Source of the DNA: CAVUCE01 sp963739985
GTDB taxonomy: Bacteria; Bacteroidota; Ignavibacteria; Ignavibacteriales; Ignavibacteriaceae
Direction of reading: 5' to 3'
Assembly (NCBI GenBank): GCA_963739985.1
Contig: CAVUCE010000022.1
Location: forward strand, 434,001-498,000
Length of the DNA: 64,000 nt
Of this stretch, positions 18,613-28,120 are shown piece by piece. Under the pieces are notes generated by a model. It saw nothing but the letters and a program-made list of their open reading frames with translations. It was not told the DNA's origin and made no database searches. How positions within the stretch are numbered: the first letter of the stretch is position 1; every line of letters begins with the position of its first letter. A program made the position numbers and the translations under genes.

Positions 18613-19323
18613 TCAATTCCCTTTCTTCATATTTTTAACTACAATTTCTCTAACTTTTTCCATAAGTTCAAGTTCATCTGCTTTTGTTTTAATATTACCG
18701 GTTTCAATCGGTTCGCCAAAGTTTACGTATATCATGCCTCGATTTATTTTGAATTTTCCTTTGGGCAGTATCTTGTCGGCACCACTTATACTAACAGGAA
18801 CAATTGGAAATCCAACGCGCGCAGCTAAATAAAATGCCCCCCTTTTAAATGGTTGAACTTCTCCGGTTTTACTTCTCGTTCCTTCTGCAAAAAGTAGCAC
18901 TGACATTCCTTTTTCAGACATAGATTTCTGAGCGGTTTCAATACTCTTCATTGCGCTATCAGCCTTTTTTCGATCTATCATAATATAGGGTCCTAGTCCC
19001 ATTTGCCATCCGAACAATGGAATTTTTGATAATTCTTTTTTATAGATTATGCTAAGCCTATTTTTAACTGCGTATTGCATTGCCGGAATATCGAACTGAC
19101 TACTATGATTGGAAACAAAAACATAAACTTTCTTTTTATCAATATTATCTAATCCGCTGATTTTTAGTCTTACACCGCTTATTATAAAAACACCTTTAGA
19201 GAATACTTTTGAGAGTAAAAAGTAAGATCTATTAGAGCGATCAAAAATTGCCGAGAATAATGCCAAAAAAGAACAAAAGGTTGTATAAATAAAAATAAAT
19301 CCGAGTTTAAGATACGAAATCAC
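18613..19323 (-). CDS. plsC: 1-acyl-sn-glycerol-3-phosphate acyltransferase
   Basis: 236 residues with an N-terminal membrane anchor, the catalytic HX4D motif as NHSSQFD, and the acceptor-binding FAEGTRSKTGEVQPFKRG. It adds the second acyl chain to lysophosphatidate to give phosphatidic acid at the inner membrane. Its start overlaps the end of the M48 protease gene by 4 bp (ATGA), so the two are coupled. Length and motifs are normal. Confidence 0.92.
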   Translation of the reverse strand: MISYLKLGFIFIYTTFCSFLALFSAIFDRSNRSYFLLSKVFSKGVFIISGVRLKISGLDNIDKKKVYVFVSNHSSQFDIPAMQYAVKNRLSIIYKKELSKIPLFGWQMGLGPYIMIDRKKADSAMKSIETAQKSMSEKGMSVLLFAEGTRSKTGEVQPFKRGAFYLAARVGFPIVPVSISGADKILPKGKFKINRGMIYVNFGEPIETGNIKTKADELELMEKVREIVVKNMKKGN

Positions 19324-20474
19324 TTAGTGCCCTCAAGATTTAATTTATTTTCAACAGCTGAGTCGGCATTATTCAATTTTCTATCTTTGGCAAAACTATT
19401 TATGGCAGCAATTCTATTTTTAATTGACGGATGGCTATAAAAAAACCATTCGACAAATGGATGCGGATTCGTATCGCCTAAATTTTGATCAGTTAATTTT
19501 TCTAGTGTTGATATAAAAGCTTCTTCTTTGTTTGTAGCTTCTATAGCATACTCATCAGCTTGAAACTCAAACCTTCTCGATAATATATTTGTAAGCGGGG
19601 TTTGTATTAAACCTATTAACATTGACCAAATAACCAAAAGAGGCAATGCTGCAATTGTTACTGTCGCGGAAAAATCAAACCAGGAAAGAGAAATTTTATA
19701 GAGCTCGGCAATCAGAAACAATGTTAAAAAGCTAGATGCGGTTCCGATAAAAAGATTCTTGATAATGTGTTTATGTTTATAATGACCAAGTTCATGCGCA
19801 ATCACAGTTTCTATTTCATCATTAGTATAGTTCTCTAAAAGAGTATCACCTAATAATATTCGTTTTGATTTTCCAAGTCCGGTAAATGCCGCATTAGCTT
19901 TTTTTGTATTCTTACTCATGTCAAATTTATAAACATTCTCTACTTTAATTCCGGCATCTTTTGCCAGCTTAGAAATTCTTTCGCGTAGGTCATTATCATC
20001 AATGGGAGTAATTTTATAAAAAAGAGGTAAAATCAAAACAGGGACAATTCGAGCCAGAAGTACAGAAATTATAAACATTGCAATCGCAAAAGGAAGCCAC
20101 CACAAAGATTCAAATCTATTTAGGACATAAAAGAATAGAAGTAGAATTGGGATACCGATGACTGACCCGACTAATAAAGATTTAGCACCTTCAAGTATCC
20201 ACTTTATAAAAGTCTGATTTGATAAATCATATTTATGCTCAAGATAAAAATCCGTGTAATAACTTACGGGGAAGAACAAAATTGATGCAGCTGTTCCACT
20301 AACAATTACGAATGCTAAAAACAACAAATATTGATTTTGTAAATACTGAGAAAGGAACTCCTGGAGTTTCAGGCTATAACCTGTAGATAAGAATAAAATA
20401 ATAAGTAAAAAGCTAACAACACTTTTAGAAATGCTTATCCCAAGTTTTATATTATTATATTTTTTTGAATCCAT
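19320..20474 (-). CDS. M48-family zinc metalloprotease (Ste24/CaaX protease 1-like)
   Basis: 384 residues with multiple transmembrane segments (N-terminal half, and a pair after the zinc motif). The catalytic HExxH motif is VIAHELGHYKH and the third zinc ligand is in EFQADEYAIE. The arrangement matches Ste24-like M48 proteases, which in bacteria serve membrane-protein quality control. It is the first gene of the run M48-plsC-gatC-kdsB-PLP-HIT-B12. The interval between it and batE holds the batE terminator and a plausible promoter region. Confidence 0.9.
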   Translation of the reverse strand: MDSKKYNNIKLGISISKSVVSFLLIILFLSTGYSLKLQEFLSQYLQNQYLLFLAFVIVSGTAASILFFPVSYYTDFYLEHKYDLSNQTFIKWILEGAKSLLVGSVIGIPILLLFFYVLNRFESLWWLPFAIAMFIISVLLARIVPVLILPLFYKITPIDDNDLRERISKLAKDAGIKVENVYKFDMSKNTKKANAAFTGLGKSKRILLGDTLLENYTNDEIETVIAHELGHYKHKHIIKNLFIGTASSFLTLFLIAELYKISLSWFDFSATVTIAALPLLVIWSMLIGLIQTPLTNILSRRFEFQADEYAIEATNKEEAFISTLEKLTDQNLGDTNPHPFVEWFFYSHPSIKNRIAAINSFAKDRKLNNADSAVENKLNLEGTK

Positions 20475-20577
20475 TTGTTTAAAATACTCACAATTTAAAA
20501 TTGATACAATTTGAGAATAGAATATGAAAGGTAAAATTCCGAAATATTATAATTAGAAAATAATTTGTAAATAAAAA

Positions 20578-20603
20578 ACCCGGATATAGACAAATAACCG
20601 GGT
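20578..20603 (-). terminator. Rho-independent terminator of the Bat operon
   Basis: ACCCGG (20578-20583) and CCGGGT (20598-20603) form a 6-bp GC-rich stem. On the minus strand it is followed by TTTTTTATTTAC. It sits 62 bp after the batE stop and separates the Bat operon from the M48/plsC run. Confidence 0.7.
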
Positions 20604-20665
20604 AAACTAATTTTTGTAAAGATACAAATTTTTTATAATTATATAAGTGATTTTTCTCTTTTAGA

Positions 20666-21448
20666 CTAAATCATACGCAAATCTGATTTTGGCAGCCAGC
20701 CGACTTTACCATCTTGTAATCTTATTTCCAGCCAATCGTCCACACTATCTTCAACACTAACCTTTAAGCCTTCATGTATTACAAATGCATCGTTGCTTTT
20801 TGAATCCGGTGAAAGCTTTACATTAGCAACTTGCTCAACAACAACTGCACTTTTAATATTAACATCTCGGTTAAGTACAATTATCAACAGAACAGTAGAT
20901 ATTATCATTAAACCGAGTGAGCCGAGACCAGCAAAAAAAATGTAGCGCTGAAGCTTTGGTTTTTGAACTAGGAAGTAAAAAGCGACACAAATTAGAAGTA
21001 GAGCATAAAAGGAATAAGTTAAGTAAGTCCATCCGGTTAATGAAAATAGCGCTAATAAACTTTCCCACCATTCGAATAAGAAAAAAGAAGGCATTGTATT
21101 AATTTTATCTACCGTTTTAGTATTTGCTAACGCTAAATTATGCTGAATATCATTGTCTCCGGGAGAAAGTTTCAATGCTTTTTCGTAATTCAAAATTGCA
21201 TATCCAATTTGGCCTTCTCTATAAAAAGCATTTCCCATATTGTAAAATAAGGTTGAGCTTTCATAGCCCATATTTAATATTTTTTCATAAGCGTCAATAG
21301 CTTTCTGGTAATCGTTCTTCTGATAATATGTATTGCCTTCTTCCATTAAATTAGATTGAACCGAAGCAAACGTATTACTTGAGACAGCAAAACTTGCTAG
21401 AAAACCAATAAAAACTATTTTGAAAAACCATTTCTTTTTCATTGTCAT
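20666..21448 (-). CDS. batE: BatE-like TPR and SH3 protein
   Basis: 260 residues. Signal peptide, two to three tetratricopeptide repeats (about 30-110), two transmembrane helices (about 128-178) and a C-terminal bacterial SH3-like domain (about 199-260, ending DGKVGWLPKSDLRMI). This order is that of BatE, last gene of the Bacteroidota aerotolerance operon. Its ATG overlaps the batD stop (ATGA, 21445-21448). TPRs probably scaffold the VWA proteins in the periplasm (inference from family architecture). Confidence 0.88.
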   Translation of the reverse strand: MTMKKKWFFKIVFIGFLASFAVSSNTFASVQSNLMEEGNTYYQKNDYQKAIDAYEKILNMGYESSTLFYNMGNAFYREGQIGYAILNYEKALKLSPGDNDIQHNLALANTKTVDKINTMPSFFLFEWWESLLALFSLTGWTYLTYSFYALLLICVAFYFLVQKPKLQRYIFFAGLGSLGLMIISTVLLIIVLNRDVNIKSAVVVEQVANVKLSPDSKSNDAFVIHEGLKVSVEDSVDDWLEIRLQDGKVGWLPKSDLRMI

Positions 21449-23286
21449 TTCTTAACCGCTAAAGATTTTTCAAGTTCAATAATAACCTTAGTTAATTTAT
21501 CATACATATCATTCATTGCAGATTCACCATTTCCACTTGGAGCAAATCTAGCATACTCACATTCTTCAGCACATTCTTTTAACTCCGAAATTAAATTTTC
21601 ATCAATACTTCTTTTTTGTAATTCCGCCGAAGCTCTTTCAAGTGAACTCTCAGCTTTTGGAATGTGAAGCTTATCTTCCAGATATCCAAATAGAGCCAGG
21701 GATATTTCCGAGAAGAATGCCTTTTGATCTCCCGATTCCATTAATTTATGCGCATTTTTGAATCTTGCTTTTGCAACTTTTTGTGCTCTTTGATATCTGA
21801 GCAATTGAACATTCTGCGCTAATTTGTCAGTTCTAACCTTCCAGGTAATAAATCCCACAAGCAAAAGAAAGGGTGCTATTACAGCAATCCAAAAGCCACT
21901 GGTTTGAACAATTATTCCGTTGCTTTTAGAAAGATCAAAATCAGAAGTCTTTATATAACGAATATCATTGCCCAACAATTTAACGTCCTCTTTAGAAAGT
22001 CCGCCGCCGGTTGATCCGCCTTCTGCTTCAACTTTACCTTGAGCTACATTAATTACAATTGGTTTACTGCTTAAAGATACATATGATTTTTTAGCCGGAT
22101 CAAAATATGAAAACTGTATAGCAGGAATTTCTTTCTTTCCGGCAACTCTAGGAACAATTAAATAATCAATTGTTTTGCTTCCGGAAATTTGACCGGTTCT
22201 ATTAATTTTATCCGAAGTCTTTGGTTCATACTTCTCAAAACCGGGAGGCAGAGAAATATCCGGGGAATTTAATAACTTAATATTTCCGGTTCCGCTGATA
22301 TCAATTTTTAAATCTATGGGATTATTTGTAGAAGTTTTATTTGAACTAGCATCAACATTAAAACTATAATTACCAACCGCACCATTAAAAGATTTAGGAA
22401 CATTCTCACTCGGAAGAGGAATCGCTTTTATTTTAAGTGTGTTTGATTTAGCATCAAAATTAATTGTTTTGTAATTCCCGAAAAACGGATCATTAAAAAA
22501 ATCATCAAAAACATTATTACTTCGCTGTCTCTTCTGTTGAACTTGAATCGGAACGTTTAGCTCAAATGGTGTAACCGAAAGTTCTCCGGATTGTGATGGA
22601 AATAAAGCGACTTTTTTCAATACTCCAACTCTATATTGCTTACCTTCATAAGTTTCTGTTGTAAAAGAAATGTTATTCGGGACATCGATTTCTTCAGCCC
22701 AAAATCCTTGATATGAAGGTAATTTAGAGACGGACATTTGAGAAGCAATATTTACTCGTGTGTAAAGTTTATAAGTTACGGTTACTTGCTGCCCAATATA
22801 AGCTTTGCTTCTATCAGCAACTGCTCTTATAAATAAATTTTTCCCGATTTCTTCGTTAGAAACACCGGAAGAATTTTGCTGAGATTTTTTTGGTTGAGGA
22901 GCACCTTTTACTACCGTAATTGCTAAAGGCTCAGTGTTATAAGTTTTTCCATTAAAATCCACACTAGCCGAACCAATCTTAAATTTACCTATATTCTTTG
23001 GCTGAACATAATAACTGTAAGTTATTGATGCGGAACTTGCACCGTTAATAATTTGCATGCTAGTAGATTGATTCGGACCGGACAAAACCATGAAGTTACT
23101 GAACGAAGGCGGACGAAAATTTGAAAGACCGTTTACGCTACTTCCGGAAAAAGTGAATGAAACTTGAAACTGATCACTTTGCCCTACCGTTGAGCTATTT
23201 GTTGATGCGGAAAATGTTTGGGAAAAACCAACATTCTGTAATATCAGTATTATTATTCCAAATATTTTAATGAAATTCTTCTGCAT
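21445..23286 (-). CDS. batD: BatD-like membrane-anchored protein
   Basis: 613 residues. Signal peptide ending near FSQTFSASTN, three extracytoplasmic beta-sandwich repeats, a single transmembrane helix around residues 460-480, and a helical cytoplasmic tail. This matches BatD ('oxygen tolerance') proteins. It follows batC after 48 bp and is coupled to batE. Role: part of the Bat complex implicated in aerobic stress tolerance in Bacteroides and Leptospira; the molecular mechanism is not established. Confidence 0.9.
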   Translation of the reverse strand: MQKNFIKIFGIIILILQNVGFSQTFSASTNSSTVGQSDQFQVSFTFSGSSVNGLSNFRPPSFSNFMVLSGPNQSTSMQIINGASSASITYSYYVQPKNIGKFKIGSASVDFNGKTYNTEPLAITVVKGAPQPKKSQQNSSGVSNEEIGKNLFIRAVADRSKAYIGQQVTVTYKLYTRVNIASQMSVSKLPSYQGFWAEEIDVPNNISFTTETYEGKQYRVGVLKKVALFPSQSGELSVTPFELNVPIQVQQKRQRSNNVFDDFFNDPFFGNYKTINFDAKSNTLKIKAIPLPSENVPKSFNGAVGNYSFNVDASSNKTSTNNPIDLKIDISGTGNIKLLNSPDISLPPGFEKYEPKTSDKINRTGQISGSKTIDYLIVPRVAGKKEIPAIQFSYFDPAKKSYVSLSSKPIVINVAQGKVEAEGGSTGGGLSKEDVKLLGNDIRYIKTSDFDLSKSNGIIVQTSGFWIAVIAPFLLLVGFITWKVRTDKLAQNVQLLRYQRAQKVAKARFKNAHKLMESGDQKAFFSEISLALFGYLEDKLHIPKAESSLERASAELQKRSIDENLISELKECAEECEYARFAPSGNGESAMNDMYDKLTKVIIELEKSLAVKK

Positions 23287-23334
23287 AAATAATTTTCTAA
23301 ACGAATTAATCTCAATTATAAAACAAACTTAAAT

Positions 23335-24147
23335 TTACCAATCTTTATCCGTTTTAACAGGCTTACCTTTATGTTTCCTTAATTGCTTCTGAAGCTTTTG
23401 TTCATTTTGCTTTAGTGCTTCCAAAATTCTTTCAGCTTCTGCTTTTGATATTTTATTTGGCTGCTGTTGCTTCACATTATCTTGCTTTGCTTGATTATTC
23501 TTATTTTGCTTTTGTTGATCTTGCTTCTGTTTTTGATCCTGTTTATTCTTGTCTTGCTTATTTTTATTCTGATCTTGATTCTGCTTATTTTGTTTATCTT
23601 TGTCGTTCTTATTATTCTGTTTATTCTTATCGTTTTTGTTTTTTTGATCTTTATTATTCTTATCGTTCTTGTTGTTCTTATTATTTTTATTTTTCTGGTT
23701 CTGATTCTTAAGCAGATTTAAAGCATAAGATAAATTGTACTTAGTAGCCTCATCGTTTGGATTTAGTCTTAATGCTTTTTTATAAGATTCCACACTCTCT
23801 TTAACCTTCTTATCCTTCAGCAAAGTATTTCCGATGTTATGATAAATCTTTGCTCTATCTAAATTGTCCTTTGTATTCAGCAATGCATTTTGATATGATT
23901 TAAGTGCCTTATCATACATTTTTTGTTTATAATAAGCATCACCTAGGTTAAAATTAGCCTGAAAATTTTTGGATTCTTTTTCAATTCCTTTTTTAAACAT
24001 TGCCTCAGCATCGGAATATTTCCCTTTTTCGTATTGATCAACTCCGTCATTTACCGAATTACGCAAACTCTGTGAAAAAGACAAACCGCTCAAAGCAAAT
24101 GCAATAAAAAATGACAAAAAATAATATTTAAAGTGTAATTTCTTCAT
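23335..24147 (-). CDS. batC: BatC-like TPR protein with Lys/Asn/Gln-rich tract
   Basis: 270 residues. Signal peptide (cleavage near LSFSQS), then three TPRs (about 33-140), then an ~80-residue low-complexity tract made almost only of Lys, Asn, Gln and Asp (about 147-228), and a short basic C-terminus. BatC homologues often carry such a charged tract, but this one is extreme. The gene lies 8 bp after batB. The tract is built from repeated AAC/AAA/GAT-type codons and is a likely site of slippage. Confidence 0.87.
   Translation of the reverse strand: MKKLHFKYYFLSFFIAFALSGLSFSQSLRNSVNDGVDQYEKGKYSDAEAMFKKGIEKESKNFQANFNLGDAYYKQKMYDKALKSYQNALLNTKDNLDRAKIYHNIGNTLLKDKKVKESVESYKKALRLNPNDEATKYNLSYALNLLKNQNQKNKNNKNNKNDKNNKDQKNKNDKNKQNNKNDKDKQNKQNQDQNKNKQDKNKQDQKQKQDQQKQNKNNQAKQDNVKQQQPNKISKAEAERILEALKQNEQKLQKQLRKHKGKPVKTDKDW
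23460..23705 (-). repeat. Low-complexity repeat tract inside batC
   Basis: About 245 bp of imperfect short repeats of codons for Lys, Asn, Gln and Asp. Antisense open frames across it are by-products of the skewed composition, not genes. Copy number may vary between strains by replication slippage (inference). Confidence 0.8.
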
Positions 24148-24155
24148 TCTAATTG

Positions 24156-25196
24156 TTATTCAATTCCAAATCTTTTATTTAGCTTACTAAAGAAAGGTGA
24201 TTTTCGTTCCGTCAATAAAAACTCCAATAATAATAATAGAATTGCAGGAGCCAATAAGTAGTAAAATCTATCTTCATAATCAGTAACACGCTTAGAACCA
24301 AATTCAGTTTTCTTTAGAGAATTTAGATCTTTATAAATTGATGCTAGTTGATCTTGATAATTTGATCCTCTATAATATTTTCCGCCCGTTGCTGAAGCAA
24401 TTTTCTGCAAGTTAGACTCATCTAATTTTGTTAAAACAGTGTTTCCGTTTTTATCCTGCTTAAATCCAATTTGCTGTCCTTGTTGATTAAAAACCGGAAT
24501 AGGAACACCGTCGGGAGAACCTAAACCGATTGTGTAAATAAGAATTCCCTTATCCTTTGCTTTATTCACCGCATCCATCAAATTTCCTTCATGATCTTCA
24601 CCGTCAGTAATGATCACAATAGCCTTTTCTGTTTTTGACGAATAATCAAACGATTTGGTTGCAAGATCAATTGCATCACCGATTGCTGTTCCCTGTTCAG
24701 GTATTGAATTTTCATCTACAGCATTAAGAAATAAAGATGCTGCGGAATAATCAGTAGTCAACGGAAACTGTACAAATGCTTCACCGGCAAAAATAATTAA
24801 ACCAAGTCTATCGCCATGAAGATGATTTATTAAATTCTGAATATCGAATTTAGCTTTATCTAACCTACTAGGTTTTATATCCTCTGCTTGCATACTTAAT
24901 GAAACATCAAGACAAATATACACATCAATTCCCGATTGCTTAACTTCTTCGGTCTTGGTACCTATTTGAGGATCTGAGGCGGCCAAAATAAGAAGTATAA
25001 TTGCTACAAACCAAATAGATGACTTTATCAAATATTTATATCTGCTATAAGTCGGAAGAATAACATTGTGCAAATTCTTGTTTGCAAATTCCTCAAGTTT
25101 TTTATTTCTTCTTCGGTTTAAATACCAAAAAAGTAACATCAGTAAAGGAACGATGTATAGTAAATTTAGATATTCTGGATTTGCAAATCGAAACAT
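24156..25196 (-). CDS. batB: BatB, VWA-domain membrane protein
   Basis: 346 residues. Two N-terminal transmembrane segments (about 12-27 and 58-77), a von Willebrand A domain with the MIDAS motif DVSLSM near residue 96 and the partner TDGEDHEG, and a C-terminal transmembrane helix (about 312-330). The third MIDAS serine is conserved. It is paired with BatA as the second VWA protein of the operon (31 bp apart). Such proteins expose the VWA domain to the periplasm or membrane surface for protein-protein contacts. Confidence 0.92.
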   Translation of the reverse strand: MFRFANPEYLNLLYIVPLLMLLFWYLNRRRNKKLEEFANKNLHNVILPTYSRYKYLIKSSIWFVAIILLILAASDPQIGTKTEEVKQSGIDVYICLDVSLSMQAEDIKPSRLDKAKFDIQNLINHLHGDRLGLIIFAGEAFVQFPLTTDYSAASLFLNAVDENSIPEQGTAIGDAIDLATKSFDYSSKTEKAIVIITDGEDHEGNLMDAVNKAKDKGILIYTIGLGSPDGVPIPVFNQQGQQIGFKQDKNGNTVLTKLDESNLQKIASATGGKYYRGSNYQDQLASIYKDLNSLKKTEFGSKRVTDYEDRFYYLLAPAILLLLLEFLLTERKSPFFSKLNKRFGIE

Positions 25197-25227
25197 AATT
25201 CTTCTTAATTAAAATCTTAGTTAAATT

Positions 25228-26223
25228 TTAAGGTATATTTCTAAAAACTGATTTCGAAAGTCCAACTTCTAAAAGCAAAAGAAAAACACCGGCGCCTAAC
25301 CAACCCAAATAAAGTTCTTTTGCGTGTCTGTAAGAAGTAATTTCGACTTTTGTTTTTTCCATTTTATCAATTCTGTTATAAATATCATTTAGAGTTTTAT
25401 TATCCGTTGCTCTAAAATATGCTCCTCCGGTTATTTGAGCAATTTGTTGTAAAACTCCTTCATCAATATCAACCGGAACCATTTGATAGCGAGTCCCAAA
25501 CGGAGTTTGAACCGGATAAGGCGCTTGTCCTCTTGTACCAACTCCAATTGTATAAATTCTAATTCCAAAGGTTTTGGCGATATGAGCCGCTGTAATAGGA
25601 TCAACTTCACCGGCGTTATTTTGTCCGTCCGTCAGAAGTATAATCACTTTACTTTTTGCTTCGCTATCTTTAAGTCTGTTAACTCCATCAGCAATTGCAT
25701 TCCCAATTGCGGTTCCATCGGGAATCATTCCGGTTTTAACTTTACTTAACAAATTTTTTAAAACCGAATAATCAATTGTTAAAGGACATTGTGTAAAAGC
25801 ATCCCTAGAAAAAATTACCAGCCCAATTCTATCAGAAGTTCTTCCGTCAATAAATTTATCAATTACATTTTTTGCAGCTTCTAATCTATTTGGTTTCAAA
25901 TCTTCAGCAATCATACTTCCTGAAATATCTAAAAGCATAACAATGTCTATTCCCTCAGCGTTAATATTTTGTCCTGAGGAAAAAGTTTGAGGCCTTGCTA
26001 AAGCAACAATTAAAAGTCCAACACCCAAAGCTCTGAGTACGGCAGGAAGATGACGAAACCTTTCCTTAAATGACGGCTTGAATTGATTAAATATTTTTAA
26101 TGAAGAATATTTAATTGAGGGTTGACGTTTTTTCCCTCTAAACCAGTAATAAACAAAAATTACAGGAACTAGAATTAAGAAATAAAGGATCCACGGATAA
26201 GCAAATGTTACGTCTTTAAGCAT
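25228..26223 (-). CDS. batA: BatA, VWA-domain membrane protein
   Basis: 331 residues. N-terminal transmembrane helices, a VWA domain with canonical MIDAS DISGSM near residue 93 and TDGQNNAGEVDP, then a C-terminal transmembrane segment (about 308-325). The layout is the same as BatB. Its start overlaps the end of the upstream BatD-like gene by 8 bp. MIDAS residues look complete, so metal-dependent ligand binding is expected. Confidence 0.93.
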   Translation of the reverse strand: MLKDVTFAYPWILYFLILVPVIFVYYWFRGKKRQPSIKYSSLKIFNQFKPSFKERFRHLPAVLRALGVGLLIVALARPQTFSSGQNINAEGIDIVMLLDISGSMIAEDLKPNRLEAAKNVIDKFIDGRTSDRIGLVIFSRDAFTQCPLTIDYSVLKNLLSKVKTGMIPDGTAIGNAIADGVNRLKDSEAKSKVIILLTDGQNNAGEVDPITAAHIAKTFGIRIYTIGVGTRGQAPYPVQTPFGTRYQMVPVDIDEGVLQQIAQITGGAYFRATDNKTLNDIYNRIDKMEKTKVEITSYRHAKELYLGWLGAGVFLLLLEVGLSKSVFRNIP

Positions 26224-27166
26224 CGGTATTCACCTCCGAAGATTCAACTGTTGCAGCTTGTTTAGTCTTATTGACTATATCATAAGCTTGCTTCATCATT
26301 TCTTCATTCACTGATGTCATTGGTGTAAATTTCGCAAATTTTACCATGTCTGCATTATTGAGAAAATCATTTGTGGTTTCTAAAATTTCTTTGGCTCCGG
26401 ATTTACTTCTTAAAAGCTGCATTGCTTCCGAAGTTGTTAATTCCAATGCGGGTAAGTTAAATCGCTCTTCAAAGTAGCGACGAATAATTTCCGTAATGTT
26501 GCTGTGATATTCTTTTATTTTTCCGCTCTGCCAGAGTTTCTGCTCATCTAAATTTCTAAGTTTATTTAACGCAGCAACATGCGGTGGAAGTTTAACTGTT
26601 TTTTTAACAGATTCATCGCTCCTCTTTTTCCTAATGAATTTTACATACACAAAATAAAGTAGAGCAAAGACTATAATGATGATGACAGCCCAAAGCAATA
26701 TCATTTTCCAATTAAGAGGAATTTTGATTGGATCTTTAACATCCTTAATTGGTTTTGAAGAATCAACTTTTAAAGTTTTTACTAAAAAACTTACTGAATT
26801 AGTATAAACAGTGTGTAAAGTTGTATCGTTTTGATTTTTGTATTTTACAGGAATAGGTGGCACCGTTACATAGGAGGAATCGTATTTTGCAAGAACATAC
26901 TTATACGTGGAAATTTCTTTCCCGTTATTTTCGGTAGTTTCAGGATTCGAAATCTTGATTATGTCAATATCTTTTAGGCTATCCTTTATAACCGGTGTAA
27001 AAACATTAACACCTTTTGGAGATTCTACGGTTATTGTATAATTGATGTAATCACCAATCAAGTAGTTTGTGGAATCTACCTTTGCTTTTGCATTTACATT
27101 TTGTGCATAAGAAGCAAAGCTAAAAAGGATTATAATTTGAAATGTAATTAAAAAAGTTTTTACCAT
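26216..27166 (-). CDS. BatD-like secreted/membrane protein of the Bat operon
   Basis: 316 residues. Signal peptide (cleavage near FASYAQ), an extracytoplasmic beta-rich domain (about 22-150), a transmembrane helix (about 158-178) and a cytoplasmic helical domain (about 195-300) resembling the tail of BatD. It sits between the DUF58 gene (7-bp overlap) and batA (8-bp overlap). A small BatD-related or DUF4381-like protein is a usual member of this operon. Exact function unknown. Confidence 0.78.
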   Translation of the reverse strand: MVKTFLITFQIIILFSFASYAQNVNAKAKVDSTNYLIGDYINYTITVESPKGVNVFTPVIKDSLKDIDIIKISNPETTENNGKEISTYKYVLAKYDSSYVTVPPIPVKYKNQNDTTLHTVYTNSVSFLVKTLKVDSSKPIKDVKDPIKIPLNWKMILLWAVIIIIVFALLYFVYVKFIRKKRSDESVKKTVKLPPHVAALNKLRNLDEQKLWQSGKIKEYHSNITEIIRRYFEERFNLPALELTTSEAMQLLRSKSGAKEILETTNDFLNNADMVKFAKFTPMTSVNEEMMKQAYDIVNKTKQAATVESSEVNTDA

Positions 27167-28035
27167 CTTTTTTCGCGAAGTCTGAAAAATTCTACTAAAG
27201 GTTTTATATAATTTTTGCCGGCTTGAACTTCAATGCTGTCTAATCTACTTGAAAGGAAAAGGTGTTTACGTTTAGCTATATTTTGCTGTCTTATTTGCTT
27301 AAAAGAATCTCTCACCTTAGAACTGCTGGTATCAATCCATCGCTCTTCACCGGTTTCCGCATCAGTAAATTTCACTAATCCCATTTTAGGAATTTCATTT
27401 TCTCTCTTATCGTCAAGAACAATCCCTATTAAATCGTGTCTTTTTCCAATTACTCTTAAAATATTATCGTAACCATCATCCATAAAGTCGGAAATCAAAA
27501 ACACTATACTTCTCTTTTTAATCGCATTGTTCATAAACTCTAATGCGCCCTTAAGATTTGTAGATTTTCCTTCAGGTTCAAAAGAGAGTACTTCACGAAT
27601 AATTCTTAAAACGTGTTTTTTACCTTTTCTTGGAGGAACAAATTTTTCAATTTTATCAGTGAATAAAATCAATCCGACTTTATCATTATTCTTCATTGCT
27701 GAAAAAGCTAGAATAGCACTTAACTCAGCAGCAACTTGCTGTTTAGTCTTATCTAAAGAACCAAATATTAATGATCCGCTCATATCAACCATCATCATTA
27801 CAGTAAGCTCTCGTTCCTCCTCAAATATTTTGATGAAAGGATGACCGAATCTAGCTGTAACATTCCAATCAATATTTCTGATATCATCACCAAACTGATA
27901 TTCCCTAACCTCGGAAAACTCCATACCTCTTCCTTTAAACACCGAATGGTATTCGCCGGAAAAAACCTGGTTTACTAATCCTTTGGTTTTTAACTCAATT
28001 TGTCTTACTTGCTTTAATAATTCTTTTGTCAGCAC
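27160..28035 (-). CDS. DUF58-domain protein of the Bat operon
   Basis: 291 residues starting at GTG 28035. It shows the DUF58 signature GRGMEFSEVREYQFGDDIRNIDWNVTAR-type region (about 36-63), followed by a VWA-like fold with VDMSGSL and FLISDFMDDG. DUF58 proteins occur beside MoxR ATPases, which are thought to remodel VWA-type partners. It is second in the moxR-led operon, 85 bp after moxR. Cytoplasmic, no signal peptide. A TTG/GTG start is used because no ATG lies near the conserved N-terminus. Confidence 0.9.
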   Translation of the reverse strand: MLTKELLKQVRQIELKTKGLVNQVFSGEYHSVFKGRGMEFSEVREYQFGDDIRNIDWNVTARFGHPFIKIFEEERELTVMMMVDMSGSLIFGSLDKTKQQVAAELSAILAFSAMKNNDKVGLILFTDKIEKFVPPRKGKKHVLRIIREVLSFEPEGKSTNLKGALEFMNNAIKKRSIVFLISDFMDDGYDNILRVIGKRHDLIGIVLDDKRENEIPKMGLVKFTDAETGEERWIDTSSSKVRDSFKQIRQQNIAKRKHLFLSSRLDSIEVQAGKNYIKPLVEFFRLREKRW

Positions 28036-28120
28036 TGAGATTTAATAAATAATTAAGAATGAATAATTTTTAATTAACAATTTTAGTTCTATAAAAATGA
28101 TTTTTAATAAACTATGATTT

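Noticed and set aside
23415..23721. Open frames antisense to batC rich in Tyr, Leu and Ile
   Set aside because: They mirror the Lys/Asn/Gln-codon tract of batC; no start signal and extreme composition typical of a shadow frame.
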